64,000 bases of DNA from Halichondria panicea. Lineage: Eukaryota > Porifera > Demospongiae > Suberitida > Halichondriidae. Both the position numbers and the translations under genes were made by a program. Shown piece after piece: positions 54,930-64,000 of this stretch (positions within the stretch are counted from its first letter, which is position 1; every line of letters starts with the position of its first letter). Where the stretch lies: NCBI RefSeq assembly GCF_963675165.1, contig NC_087391.1, forward strand, positions 2,561,001 to 2,625,000, read 5' to 3'. The notes under the pieces are model-generated. The model was not told the DNA's origin, searched no databases, and saw only the letters and a list, made by a program, of their open reading frames with translations.

Positions 54930-55800
54930 TAATGGAATAGCCAGTGCATCAAACATTGCCATGGTGAAGTAGATAAACTCCGAGGGGAGGTTGGTAGCTT
55001 GTTGTGTCAATGGGTAGAACAAAGCCATAGTACACTGGATAGTGAAATGACAGACTGGAGTGAGGCTACCACTGAGAATGCACACCCGTGGCAGTATACG
55101 TTAAAAAATAACCTCGTAATGTATGGATTCCAGTGCTTGGAGTATTCCAATAACAGTATAGATCGAAGGGGGGTGCTTTTAGGAAGAACACAACACTGCA
55201 ATTTCCTTCCGAATTGAATATTGGAAAGTTAAGTACAAAAACCACAGCCAAAGTGTCCATGCCAAGTAGAGTCTACTTGGGTTAAATCTCGTAGAGCTAA
55301 TTGAGCTCCATTTGTTGTCAACAACTCTCTTAGGAGAGCAGGTAAGCAACGTATAAGCTACTTCTAAACCCACCAGATCGAGGTAAGAAGTTGCAGTGAT
55401 TTTGATTCAGCAAATAGCCACTTAAAAATTGTCCCAATGCCACCTATGGCCAGTATGCCTTCAATTATTCCAATCCTAAAATTAATGTTCGGTGATCTGA
55501 TTATTATCTGCAATGTAAGAACAATCTAGCCAGAATTCCAGTGAAGTCTCCGAACAAACCAGTGAGAAAGTTGTGGATTAATAGACAGGGGACCTAGAAT
55601 AAGCACAGTCATCATGGCATGCAAGAATGCAAGATGCTATTTGTTCATAATAGTACCAGATCATTTGAGTATAGGGCCACCTTTCTGTCAGCATTATATA
55701 CAGCCAGCGTAATTGTCCAGTGAGCTGCAGAGTGAGCTAGCTGTTGAGGCAGAAGGAGCCATTGGGGAATGAAAATTAATTTTGATGATCTGTAGAGAAA
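54930..55800 (-). pseudogene. decayed SLC46-type transporter copy
   Basis: On the - strand this stretch follows the transporter gene at 56232-57822 with many breaks. The 55780-55540 part matches its N-terminal third (GCCATTGGGGAATG, CCAGTGAAGTCTCC). 55500-55380 matches the MLAIGGALGQFLSGYWLN region. About 55260-55150 reads NFPIFNSEG then FLKAPPFD, and 55090-54940 matches the C-terminal exon. Frames change repeatedly. It points the same way as the intact gene, so it arose by tandem duplication. Confidence 0.8.
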
Positions 55801-56231
55801 TGTCTATCCTCAGAAATTTGCTCTGAGAAAGTGCATCATTGTCTTCTGATCAGAATACTCTATGACTGCTGAGCTTGTGCAAAAGCAAATTTGGCACAGA
55901 ATCCTCACACTTACAAATCTATAAAACAAAAGAGTAAAAAATTAGCTAAGTCTCTCTGATCTTGTTAGCTAGAGTAAAATTTTTGTCCACTAACAAGTAG
56001 TTTATCAGTTTCTTTATCCTGACTTGAGGTCACGGTATTTGATGGTACTTTGCTACTCTTCCATCGTTGGGACAATTGTGACACCATCAGTGCACTGCAT
56101 TAGTTTTATAAGAAACAGCATTAGATCTAGTTCTAGTCTAAAACGAACTGCACAGCGTCATAATTATGTACACAGAGCGAGACAATAATATCAACAGCAC
56201 AATGACACAATAGCTATATACGTGTACTCAC

Positions 56232-57822
56232 ATGATCATTGGGTATGCCAGGACGTCAAACAGGGCCATGATAAGAAAAATAAACCCTGGTGGTAGATTG
56301 TTAGTTTGCGTTAGAGGGTAGAGGGGAGGCCATAGTAAACTTGACAGTAGGGACACAACTGACTGAATTGATGCTACAACAGAAAAAAGAGCTCCTGCAG
56401 AAAACGAAGAGGGTGGTTCTGGTTCTAAAGACATCGTCACACACATAATGAAGCAGCTGGTTACCTTGATCTCCCTTTGACACCAGTTTAGACATTAAAC
56501 TTCTTCCAGCAGCCCATGAAATCGCTTCTACACCTTGCACCACAACAACTGCAAGTATACAATCGAAATGACATTGTATAGCACACATGTGCATATAAAA
56601 TGTGTGTTTACTTACTGAAATACAGTTGAAAGGTTTTATTAGCAAAGCCTGTCAATATGTTGGCAGCCATTTGAAATGATATTCCCACAAAAGCACTCAC
56701 GCTATCGGGTAGTCTTAGTGCAACACTAAAGGAGAACAAAACAAGCGTCACACTTACAGCTCGAGCAACTGATTGCATAGACTGGAGAATTCCAATAACT
56801 GTAGCATCAACATCAAATGGAGGGGCTTTAAGAAAGTAAACGCTGATTAGAATATTTCCTTCGGTATTAAATAAAGGTAGGTTCAGCATTACAACTGCTG
56901 CCCAGAGCTTCCACGCTGAGTACTGTGGAACTCTGCCCAAAAACATTTTCAGGCCTCGCAGAGCAACTTGCACGGCATTTGGTTTTTCTTCAATTCTTTT
57001 TAATCTCTCTTTACGTGATAAAGATTCGGGGACCAAGAATAAAACCCACAAAAGGGAAACTAGACAGCAAGCTACTACTGAACCCATTATGGGTAAGAAG
57101 TTGCAACTGTTTTGATTTAGCCAATACCCACTTAAAAATTGTCCCAATGCACCACCAATGGCTAACATGCCTTCAATTATTCCAATCCTAAATGTTCTCC
57201 ATTTTGGTGAGCTGACATCTGCAATGTAAGAAAACGATCCAGCGAGAACTCCAGTGAAATCTCCACACAAACCAGTGAAGAAGTTCGATAAAATGAAGTA
57301 ATATGGGTTCAATTGAAACCAGATGATAAAAAATGCTAGTATACTTTGTAGCAAATTACCAAACAGAGCCAAAAGTAACACAAGTTTGCGACCGAAGCGG
57401 TCAGACAGAGGACCTACAATGAGCACAGTTATCATTCCTGGTATACGCACTGCAAGCTGTCCATACAGCAACAGATTTGTGGAATATGACTCCACTGTCT
57501 TGTGAGCATTACAGCCAGCGTACTTGTCCACCAGAGAGCTGTTAAGGCAGAAAGAGCCATTGGGGAATGGAAATGAAGTGTTTTGCAATAAATCTGAGCC
57601 AAACCTAACAAAGTAGTATTGCTGGTACAGCGGAGTAAAGAAAAATCTAGAGAACATGTATAGGAACAGAAGTGGTTCAATCTTGAACACTTTGCTTTTG
57701 TAAATCAGAGACACAATCTGCCATGGTCTTCTGATGTAGGACATTTCCATGCCCTCTTTCCTTTTCTTTAGAAAAGGTGCACTCTGTAAACTTAACTCCT
57801 CATTCTCTGTAGATCTATTCAT
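56232..57822 (-). CDS. MFS transporter, SLC46 (proton-coupled folate transporter-like) family
   Basis: The first exon runs 57822-56616, then 56548-56465 and 56394-56232 (phases fit). The last exon is short and unresolved, with a possible acceptor near 56137. A polar N-terminus is followed by IEPLLFLYMFSRFFFTPLYQ and QYYFVRFGSDLL, a Cys-containing loop, and VGPLSDRFGRKLVLLLALFG, the MFS motif A between helices 2 and 3. More helices follow up to ANILTGFANKTFQLYF. Compared with its + strand sister, the segment after TFQLYF (about 30 residues, one membrane helix) is missing at the exon 1/2 junction; the frame goes straight to VVVQGVEAISWAAGRSL. SLC46 members move folates, bile-acid-like or muropeptide substrates with protons. 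The loss of a helix raises doubt about activity. Confidence 0.82.
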
Positions 57823-58031
57823 ACTGGCCGGGCATGATCTTTTCTAGATATAATGTGGTCATGTGGCTAGGCTATGATTAGAGCATATGGGGTGGGGCTG
57901 CCCTGCATACAAAGGTCACCTCGCTTATTAGCATATCTTAGCCTCGATTCAAGGTCGCACAAAGGGCCTTGTAAAGGAGGCTACTATTATGGTTTAGTGG
58001 TCATTAATGAAACCACACCAAAGAAGAAATA
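57823..58031. promoter_or_regulatory. shared 209-bp intergenic region of two divergent transporters
   Basis: The ATGs of the - strand (57822) and + strand (58032) transporters are head to head. The sequence contains AGCCTCGATTCAAGGTC and no obvious TATA box. Coordinated expression is inference. Confidence 0.5.
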
Positions 58032-60457
58032 ATGGAGACAGTTTTTGAGGTCAGTGGAGAAAATGACTCCTTGCTGCAAAGCGAATACGGGAGAAAGAAG
58101 TCCGTAAACTCTGTGGATTCTGAGGTATACCATTCAGCTAGCTCAAGGCTGACAGCTACAGGAGCTACCATGACCTCTGCTAGTGGAAAGTGGGACTCAG
58201 CTTTGAAAGAAGAGAGAAAGTCTGGATTTGTTTCTTTCAATCCCTGTGCACTTTTCATGCTTTTTCGAAATGCTAAAATCCTTACTGTGGAGCCTGTGAT
58301 ATTCCTGTACATGTTTGGGACATATCTGTACTTTCCTCTTTATCAGCAGTACTTTTTCAACCAGTTTGCAATACAAGAAATTCGTAATTCCTCGAAACTG
58401 CCGAATGCGACTTACTACTGTCTAAGCAGCAACGAGACTGACAAGTATGGTGGAAATGGTACATCAACAAAAGTGGAGGCGTTATCATCGTATCTGAACA
58501 TCTACATATCGTTAGCCAATCAAATTCCTTCGATCATATTCACTCTTTTGTATGGGCCGTTGTCAGACAGATTTGGAAGACGTCCAGTTTTAATGATTGT
58601 AGCATTGGGTGCCATTATTCAGGGTCTACTTTCACTGGCAGTTGTGTATTGGAATTGGAGTGTCTATCTGTTTATATTGACCAGTGCCGTTTCTGGAGTT
58701 TGTGGTGACTTTGCTGCCGTTCTCATGGCATCGTTTGCTTATATCTCTGATATCAGCTCTGCCAAGTGGCTCACATTTAGGATTGGACTAGCAGAAGCTA
58801 TGTTGTTCATGGCTGGTGCATTAGCCGAAGGAACAGGTGGTCTTTGGTTTCAGACGCTCAGTTGCAATTTTCTTCCACCAATTGCTTTGTACATTGGTTG
58901 CAATGCACTGCTTATGGCGTATGTACTGCTATTTTTACCGGAGTCACTGTCAAGGAAAGAGAGGGAAAGACGAGCTCTAGGCAAGCCAAAGGGGATTCGT
59001 TCTCTGATCCGGGGTTTTAAGATTTACTTGTGTCAAATCCAGGAGTATTCGGTTTGGATGTTGTGGGCAGCTTTGATAGCGATTTTTGTGCTTGTAATGA
59101 CGTCGGCTGGCTCTCAGAGAATTCAAATTAGTTTTTTCAAATCTAATAAACCTTTCGATTGGGATCCTACAACCATTGGCTACTATCAAATGACTGCTCA
59201 GTTGTCACACATGTTTGGACTGTTGTTAATATTGCCTATACTGGTAGCATTGAAGCTACCGGATGCTCTGATATCTATCATAGGCTTGGGCTTTAATGTT
59301 GGAATGAACATTTTCACTGGACTGGCAAAGAAAACCTTCGAAATGTTCATAAGTAAGTTTGTTTTGCCAGCTGTTGCACTTGCTATTGTGCTACAGACTA
59401 ATTCGTCAACTCATGTGACAATGTTTTATCATTGTGCAGTTGGTGTGATACAAGGAGTGGAAGCTATTGCGTTTCCACCGTTGAGGAGTATCCAGTCTAA
59501 AGCAGTCGACAAGGCAGATCAAGGTGAGTTGTAGTTAATCCAAGGCGCGCTGCAGAGCCATGGGTATAGATTTTCTCATAAAACTTCGTTGTTGAATGCA
59601 AAAGCTAAGACACTGGAACTTGGCACGTTGCATGCTAAAGTAGCTTTCATTTAGTCTATACGCACGCACGCTCTGCGTATACCACCCAAAAGCCATAGTT
59701 TTTATATTCCGTTGTGAAAATGCCGTTTAAGTGGAAGGCCTTGCCCCGGATGTGGGAGTGATGTACTCTGCGGACAATAATTTTGGCAAAGTGCTTTGAC
59801 TATGCTATTTTAATATAACGCTGAGGGTTCTGAAGTGTTCCAACGTCTAGTCCCTGTGACACCAAGTCGGTTCAAATGGCTCATTCGCCAGTTATACGGT
59901 ATACACCCCAGACTTTCCTTTTTATCAGCTACCCCTTAACTATCACCCTATATGCCGTATCGTTCACTCCAAACACTTGTTTACCCTCTTTACTTATTGC
60001 CTGTGTAGGTGCCTTGTTTTCTGTGATTGCCTCGGTGGAGGTTGGAGCGACTCTCGTCTCTGGTCTCATCTTCCCTATTATCATCCCACTGGTGCTTAGT
60101 CATGGCATTTCTCCCGGAGTAGACTACCTTCTCATGGCCTGCCTGTGCATCATCCCTCTCTGTATGCTCTTGTGAGTCATTTATATTACAAAATGTTAGA
60201 CTAAGGTTAATGAGCAAATGAGTCTGTCTGCTATATCCAGGTTGCTGCTGTTTTGCCGTAAGAGAAAGAATCTCTTTAAGAAAGAAAAGGAGAAGACACA
60301 GATTGCTAATGTCCCTCCTCAGGACATTAACAGTCCGGAGTTCAGTACCTCTACGGAGAAGGACAGTTTGTTGGCCCCTGGACATCGTGGAACCTATCCT
60401 TATAGCACCACTGGAAAGCGTCAAGTTAATAGGAGTGGAGTCAGGAGTATGATTTGA
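58032..60457 (+). CDS. MFS transporter, SLC46 (proton-coupled folate transporter-like) family
   Basis: Exons 58032-59523, 60009-60171 and 60241-60457 join in phase to 623 residues, longer than typical SLC46 proteins (about 450-500) because of ~85 extra residues at the N-terminus and ~60 at the C-terminus. VEPVIFLYMFGTYLYFPLYQ starts helix 1. Glycosylation-type NxS/T sites fill the first loop. YGPLSDRFGRRPVLMIVALG is MFS motif A; FLPESLSRKERERR ends the first half. The second half continues through GVIQGVEAIAFPPLRSIQSK and the last helices in exons 2-3 (YLLMACLCIIPLCMLLLLLF). The cytosolic tail is basic then Ser/Thr-rich (RKRKNLFKKEKEK). Exon 2 has the same 163-nt length as the matching exon of the - strand sister, so the pair are inverted duplicates. 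Confidence 0.9.
59524..60008. other. intron 1 of the + strand SLC46-type gene
   Basis: No repeat or nested gene recognised. Confidence 0.4.
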
Positions 60458-60883
60458 AATGATTTAGTTGTGTACAATGTTTGCTTATAACAAAATGCAC
60501 TATTATAATTTATATGCATGTATACTTGTATGATGACATGAATCGTTAAACCACTTGTCAGGAGCATTGCTAAATCTAATTTCTTCGGTATCAGTCTAGT
60601 GTAGAGGTAAAATTATAAAACTTCATGTACATCGGCCCTGAACAATAAGTCATCCTGGTTATATGTCAAATGCCATCGACTGGGTTGAAGAGTGACATTG
60701 CAACACTCATTAAACTTATTACGTAATGTGTTTCCACCGCAAAAACGTAGGAGATATTTTCTGTTACTGTTTTCAATGACATCAATGGTCTTGTTACTCT
60801 TTTTCTTTTCCTAAGCCTGCCTCAGATTGGCTGTAAATTACCCTTCTGCACTTGTTATGTGTTTGCCAATGATAAGTACTAAA
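60458..60883. other. intergenic
   Basis: 3' flank of the transporter; nothing recognised. Confidence 0.4.
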
Positions 60884-61232
60884 CAGGGGCGTTTCTAGAG
60901 ATTGAAGCAGGGGGGTGCTCAAGAGAACAGAAAATGTTTACGCCCCCGCATTTATTGCGGCGCGTCTTTTACATGCATAGCGTGATAATAAGACATAATT
61001 ATGAGTCAGTCGTCTTGTCATGCACTATTCTCCTGGGGTACATCCTAGCAAACTAACAACCATTGGAATAGCAATGCTGATTGCGCATGCTCAATTGGGT
61101 ATGACTTGTAATCGTGAGATAGAGCTGCACAGTTAGCGAGCTAGCTACTGAGTGATAGGATTAGTTTCATGGTTGTCTGGGAGGACAGGGGGGTGCTCAA
61201 GCCCCCAAAGCCCCCCATTGTACACGCCACTG
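60884..61232. mobile_element. 349-bp mini-transposon, CAGGGG/CAGTGG ends, 5-bp target duplication
   Basis: Left end CAGGGGCGTTTCTAGA, right end inward CAGTGGCGTGTACAAT. CTAAA is repeated at 60879-60883 and 61233-61237. AGGGGGGTGCTCAAG occurs near both ends. Confidence 0.87.
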
Positions 61233-61237
61233 CTAAA

Positions 61238-62021
61238 CTTAGTCTTATTACTGTAATAGGATGGAGTGAGTGATACTTGGTTGGGTGCATTACCGAAAAA
61301 GTTGACCAGTTTTGGAGCCAGTATATCCTCTGCATTAACGAAAATGTTGTTTTTTATACCGTATAGCGGGTATTATATATAAACTTTCTCGGAATGACCG
61401 TTAAGTTTTCGCGGAATAGCAGCTTTTCTGCAGCATGCATGTAAGCCAAGAAGTCGCTACTTTTTTACATGAATTTAATTATTCTACTAGTCTCAGTTCC
61501 AGGCCGCACTTAAAAACTACATTGTTTCAAGTGGCCTAGAATAAAGGCTAGGACCTAAGGCTACATTTTCTGATTTTGACCTCCATATATTTAGGACGTG
61601 ACAAAATTTCAACGCAGCAGTCGCTACTTTTAGAGGTCAGAAAATTGATAAAATTGAGGGTGTCACATATTTGGAGGGTCGCTTTAATTTATTGTGTATG
61701 AGAAGAATCATTCAGGTCTATGATCATGAGGAGAATCATTCACCCTATACGAATATTATGTATGCTTTAGTATGCTGAATTCCATGTAGCTTACCTTCTT
61801 TCTCTTCTACGTGTTTTCGACTGAAGTCTTGAATTATTAAACTGAAGTCTTGAATTGAGACCTGGCAATAATAATTTATTGTCTGTCATCTATAGAGCTA
61901 TTTCATGTGACGTCACAGTCACGTGAAAAATGCCTAGTCAGCCATGTTGGTGTACAGATATTCATAATATCACAGCCAAAAAGAAGGGTGGGGCTCACCA
62001 TAGATACTATAAATCACAGTC
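61238..62021. other. intergenic with a fragment of a palindromic element
   Basis: ACCGTATAGCGGGTATTATA and TTTTCGCGGAATAGCAGC (61360-61430) are half of a TATAGCGGG-type mini-transposon. The region before the THAP gene holds TGACGTCA (61909) and CACGTGA boxes. Confidence 0.5.
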
Positions 62022-62887
62022 ATGGTTTTGTGCGTAGTGATAGGCTGCTCGAAGCGCTCTGGGCGAGATAAAGAAGTATCCTTCTATAGAATTCCTGCTA
62101 TAATAAATGGCAGGAGTGCTGTTGAGAAAGAGCTCAGTAAAAAAAGGAGAAACGGATTTCTGGCTGCCATTTCACGAGAAGGTCTCACCAATAAGATATT
62201 GGTGAACGATCGAATTTGTTCAAGACATTTCATTTCTGGGAAGCCCGCCTATCTTTTTGATAAGAATAATCCTGACTGGCTGCCTTCCTTACACCTTGGC
62301 CATGAGAAACAAATGATTGCTGATGTCTCAAGATGGGAGAGAGCCAAAAAAAGGAGCAGCAGCTTACTACCGATTTACTCTGATGCTGTTGATGATAATG
62401 CGAGCGCGAGCGCGAGTGCGAGTTTACCTGTAGATGGGAGTGCGATTGTACCTGTGGACAATGATGAGAACCAAGCGAGTGCGAGTGTACCTATACTAAT
62501 AGACAGTGATGAGAACCGTGCGAGTGCGAGTGTACCTGTAGATGAGAACAGTGCGTGTGCATATACACAAACAGAAGAATCATCCAGTGTTGTTGATTTA
62601 AGGAAGAAGTTAACCGATTGCCGTAGCATTATTGAAGATATGTCTAAGAGGCTTAGCGAAGTATTGCCACCCTTTTGTATAAGATCTCTTCAGAAAGATG
62701 ATGATGTCCGGTTCTATACAGGATTGCCCAATGCCAGAGTATTGAAAGCAGTTTTTGATCATGTTACAGCATCACAAACCTGTTTAGACACATGCCAAAA
62801 ACTTTCTTCTTTCCAACAGTTTGTGCTTGTGATGATGAAAATTCGTTTGAATTGTCCGAATCAGGATATTGCGTTTTGATTTGATGT
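62022..62887 (+). pseudogene. THAP-domain transposase, C-terminally deleted
   Basis: The ORF (285 residues) begins MVLCVVIGCSKRSGRDKEVS. It carries a THAP DNA-binding zinc finger with C4, C9, C66 and H69 (ICSRHF) and the closing WLPSLHLG. A Ser-Ala/Val-Asp repeat region follows, then a coiled coil (DLRKKLTDCRSIIEDMSKRL). Next is the helix-turn-helix that precedes DDE domains in Harbinger/IS4-like transposases (DDDVRFYTGLPNARVLKAVF, KLSSFQQFVLVMMKIRLNCP, NQDIAF). The next codon, TGA, stands where these proteins have Arg, with FDV after it. The catalytic DDE domain is absent: after about 62887 the DNA belongs to the convergent gene on the other strand. Confidence 0.82.
62395..62560 (+). repeat. 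degenerate coding repeats in the THAP gene
   Basis: Three units around GATGAGAACC..GCGAGTGCGAGTGTACCT, plus a GAGCGCGAGCGCGAGTGCGAG run, encode ASASVPV/DEN repeats between the THAP domain and the coiled coil. Confidence 0.75.
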
Positions 62888-63808
62888 GAGGCACCGATAT
62901 ATGGCCATTCATTACTAATGAATAAACCGTTGTCTTGTACTTCAAACTCAGCATGCACTTGAGTAGATTTTGCAAAATATCGATCTCTTGCTGGTTTTTC
63001 GTGTTTGCAACCCCAGGTAGTTTGCTTGCTTTTGAAACAAAAAGCCTCGGGATAACAAACACGTTTTACTAAGCTCTGGGAAGGGTTTAAGGCATCGGTG
63101 TGACACAGCTTTCATTTTTGACGCAGTCACCCTTCCAGCTCGAAATTTAAACCAAAGATTAGACTTAGCTTGATTCCTGGTTTCGATTTCAACCTTTTCT
63201 GCTTGATTCTTAGTTAAAAGTATCTTAAGTGATGCACATTCGTTAAGGAGCTCTTGATATTCTAGAGTCATGAATTTAGGATCATGAAGCAACTGAAGAG
63301 GCCTAGGAAGTTCATTACATTTTACAAATTTGTCCGAATAATTAGGAACCAATGAGAGTACTACTGGTATTGTACCGCAATGATTTAAGCTCTCAAAAAA
63401 ATCACTCATTTCCTTTTCATCAGGGATATTTGTGTATACCTTTTGCTCTGTGCTAGTAGCAGGATGATTATCAGATTGTTGCTGTTTAGAAGTAGAGGAG
63501 GAATCGATCATTTCGTCCAATTTTCTTTTTTTACTATTTGTAGAAGTGAAGTCAATGTGCCTGACGGGTTTGTATTCTATCTTCTTCAAAAAAGATGGCA
63601 AAAGCCATTCACACTTGGTTTGCGTACACGTTTCCTTTCCATTAATCCTGTAAGCAGCTTCCAGATAAAACAGTACTGCCGCTATATGCGTACAAACCTC
63701 TCCAAGGCCAGCCATACAATTACAGTGAGCACAAGACACAGCACCTGTCAAATCAAGTATGATCCAACATGCCAAAGGAGTATCGTTTAAGCGCTGAGAA
63801 TGTCGAAC
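62888..63808 (-). pseudogene. SWIM zinc finger / YqaJ-type nuclease gene, 3' deleted
   Basis: The exon starts at 63808 (acceptor TTATAG on the - strand) with VRHSQRLNDTPLACWIILD. The SWIM finger SCAHCNCMAGLGEVCTHIAA follows (C-x-C ... C-x-H), then a linker with KKRKLDE. The start of a YqaJ-like exonuclease domain comes next (RNQAKSNLWFKFRAGRVTAS, KMKAVSH). A one-base shift near 63100 moves the frame. In the new frame FCFKSKQTTWGCKHEKPARD and NGLFISNEWPYIGASH continue the domain, up to the junction with the THAP gene at about 62887; the catalytic D-G-x-x / E-x-K part is gone. Upstream exons lie beyond 63830. Such SWIM-YqaJ genes are carried by some animal DNA transposons (recollection). Confidence 0.8.
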
Positions 63809-64000
63809 CTATAATTTATAGAAAAGATTTGTTTACTGTCCATATAGTACATACGTATCTACATGTAAGCTACATGAGCAAGTGAATTCAAGCATTGCAT
63901 ACTACTTCATCAGTGTCATAATCAGTACATGCATCTCATTATCTATGCACTTACACGGCCAACTGTGAGGTATGATCCACACACTGTCCAGGTACTGACA
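63809..64000 (-). other. intron and possible upstream exon of the SWIM/YqaJ gene
   Basis: On the - strand, a donor-like TTGGCC/gtgtaagt at about 63956 follows an open stretch up to the window edge, which could be the preceding exon. The product is not recognisable from so short a piece. Confidence 0.3.

Noticed and set aside
59990-60424. 144-codon - strand ORF
   Set aside because: Antisense of SLC46-type exons 2-3, which have family and splice support.

Overview
This is a eukaryotic, animal window. Genes are split by short GT-AG introns, the intergenic DNA is AT-rich and full of transposon debris, and the recognisable genes are metazoan ones (an AREL1-type HECT ubiquitin ligase, a tetraspanin, SLC46-type transporters, a barrier-to-autointegration-factor copy, collagen-like repeats). 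The compact introns, the tandem gene families and the abundance of small palindromic elements fit a sponge (probably a demosponge) or another early-branching invertebrate. That placement is inference; nothing here proves the species. All exon models below were built by eye from splice sites, reading phase and family resemblance.

Layout. 1-1030: the 3' part of a collagen-like gene with a Thr/Val-rich 11-residue repeat. 1120-7500: non-genic DNA with a tandem duplication, a decayed transposase copy, a reverse-transcriptase scrap, and two copies of a composite repeat element that carries 169-bp tandem repeats behind a tRNA-like head. 7500-11620: a decaying multi-exon gene whose intron holds a complete 2.6-kb DDE transposon (8666-11273) with terminal inverted repeats and a TA target duplication. 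12341-13605: a third composite repeat element. 13800-15303: Penelope-like retroelement remains in permuted order. 15721-16955: a small three-exon gene. 20197-21948: a TPR gene with nested mini-transposons in its third intron.

22121-39931: three START-domain (lipid-transfer-like) genes in tandem on the + strand. They share an almost identical exon-length signature; a BANF1-like pseudogene lies between the second and third on the other strand. Their introns hold several large inverted-repeat elements. 42867-44108: an 11-repeat ankyrin gene with an inverted 61-bp copy of its own upstream region. 45377-52624: a complete 20-exon AREL1 orthologue (846 residues, close to the human length) with an N-terminal hydrophobic hairpin. 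52962-54802: a tetraspanin. 54930-60457: SLC46-type MFS transporters, with a dead copy, a - strand gene and a + strand gene that are head-to-head across about 210 bp. 62022-63808: remains of a two-gene transposon (THAP/HTH transposase on +, SWIM/YqaJ nuclease on -) fused at their 3' ends by a deletion.

Functionally the intact genes are ordinary cell-biology genes (ubiquitin ligation, lipid transfer, membrane organisation, solute transport, TPR and ankyrin scaffolds) and do not form a pathway. The unusual content is the mobile DNA: the composite 169-bp-repeat elements, a family of mini-transposons with CAGGGG/CAGTGG ends that all make 5-bp target duplications, several foldback elements with readable target duplications, and nested insertions whose empty sites can be reconstructed inside this window. 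I saw no tRNA or rRNA gene, CRISPR array or operon.
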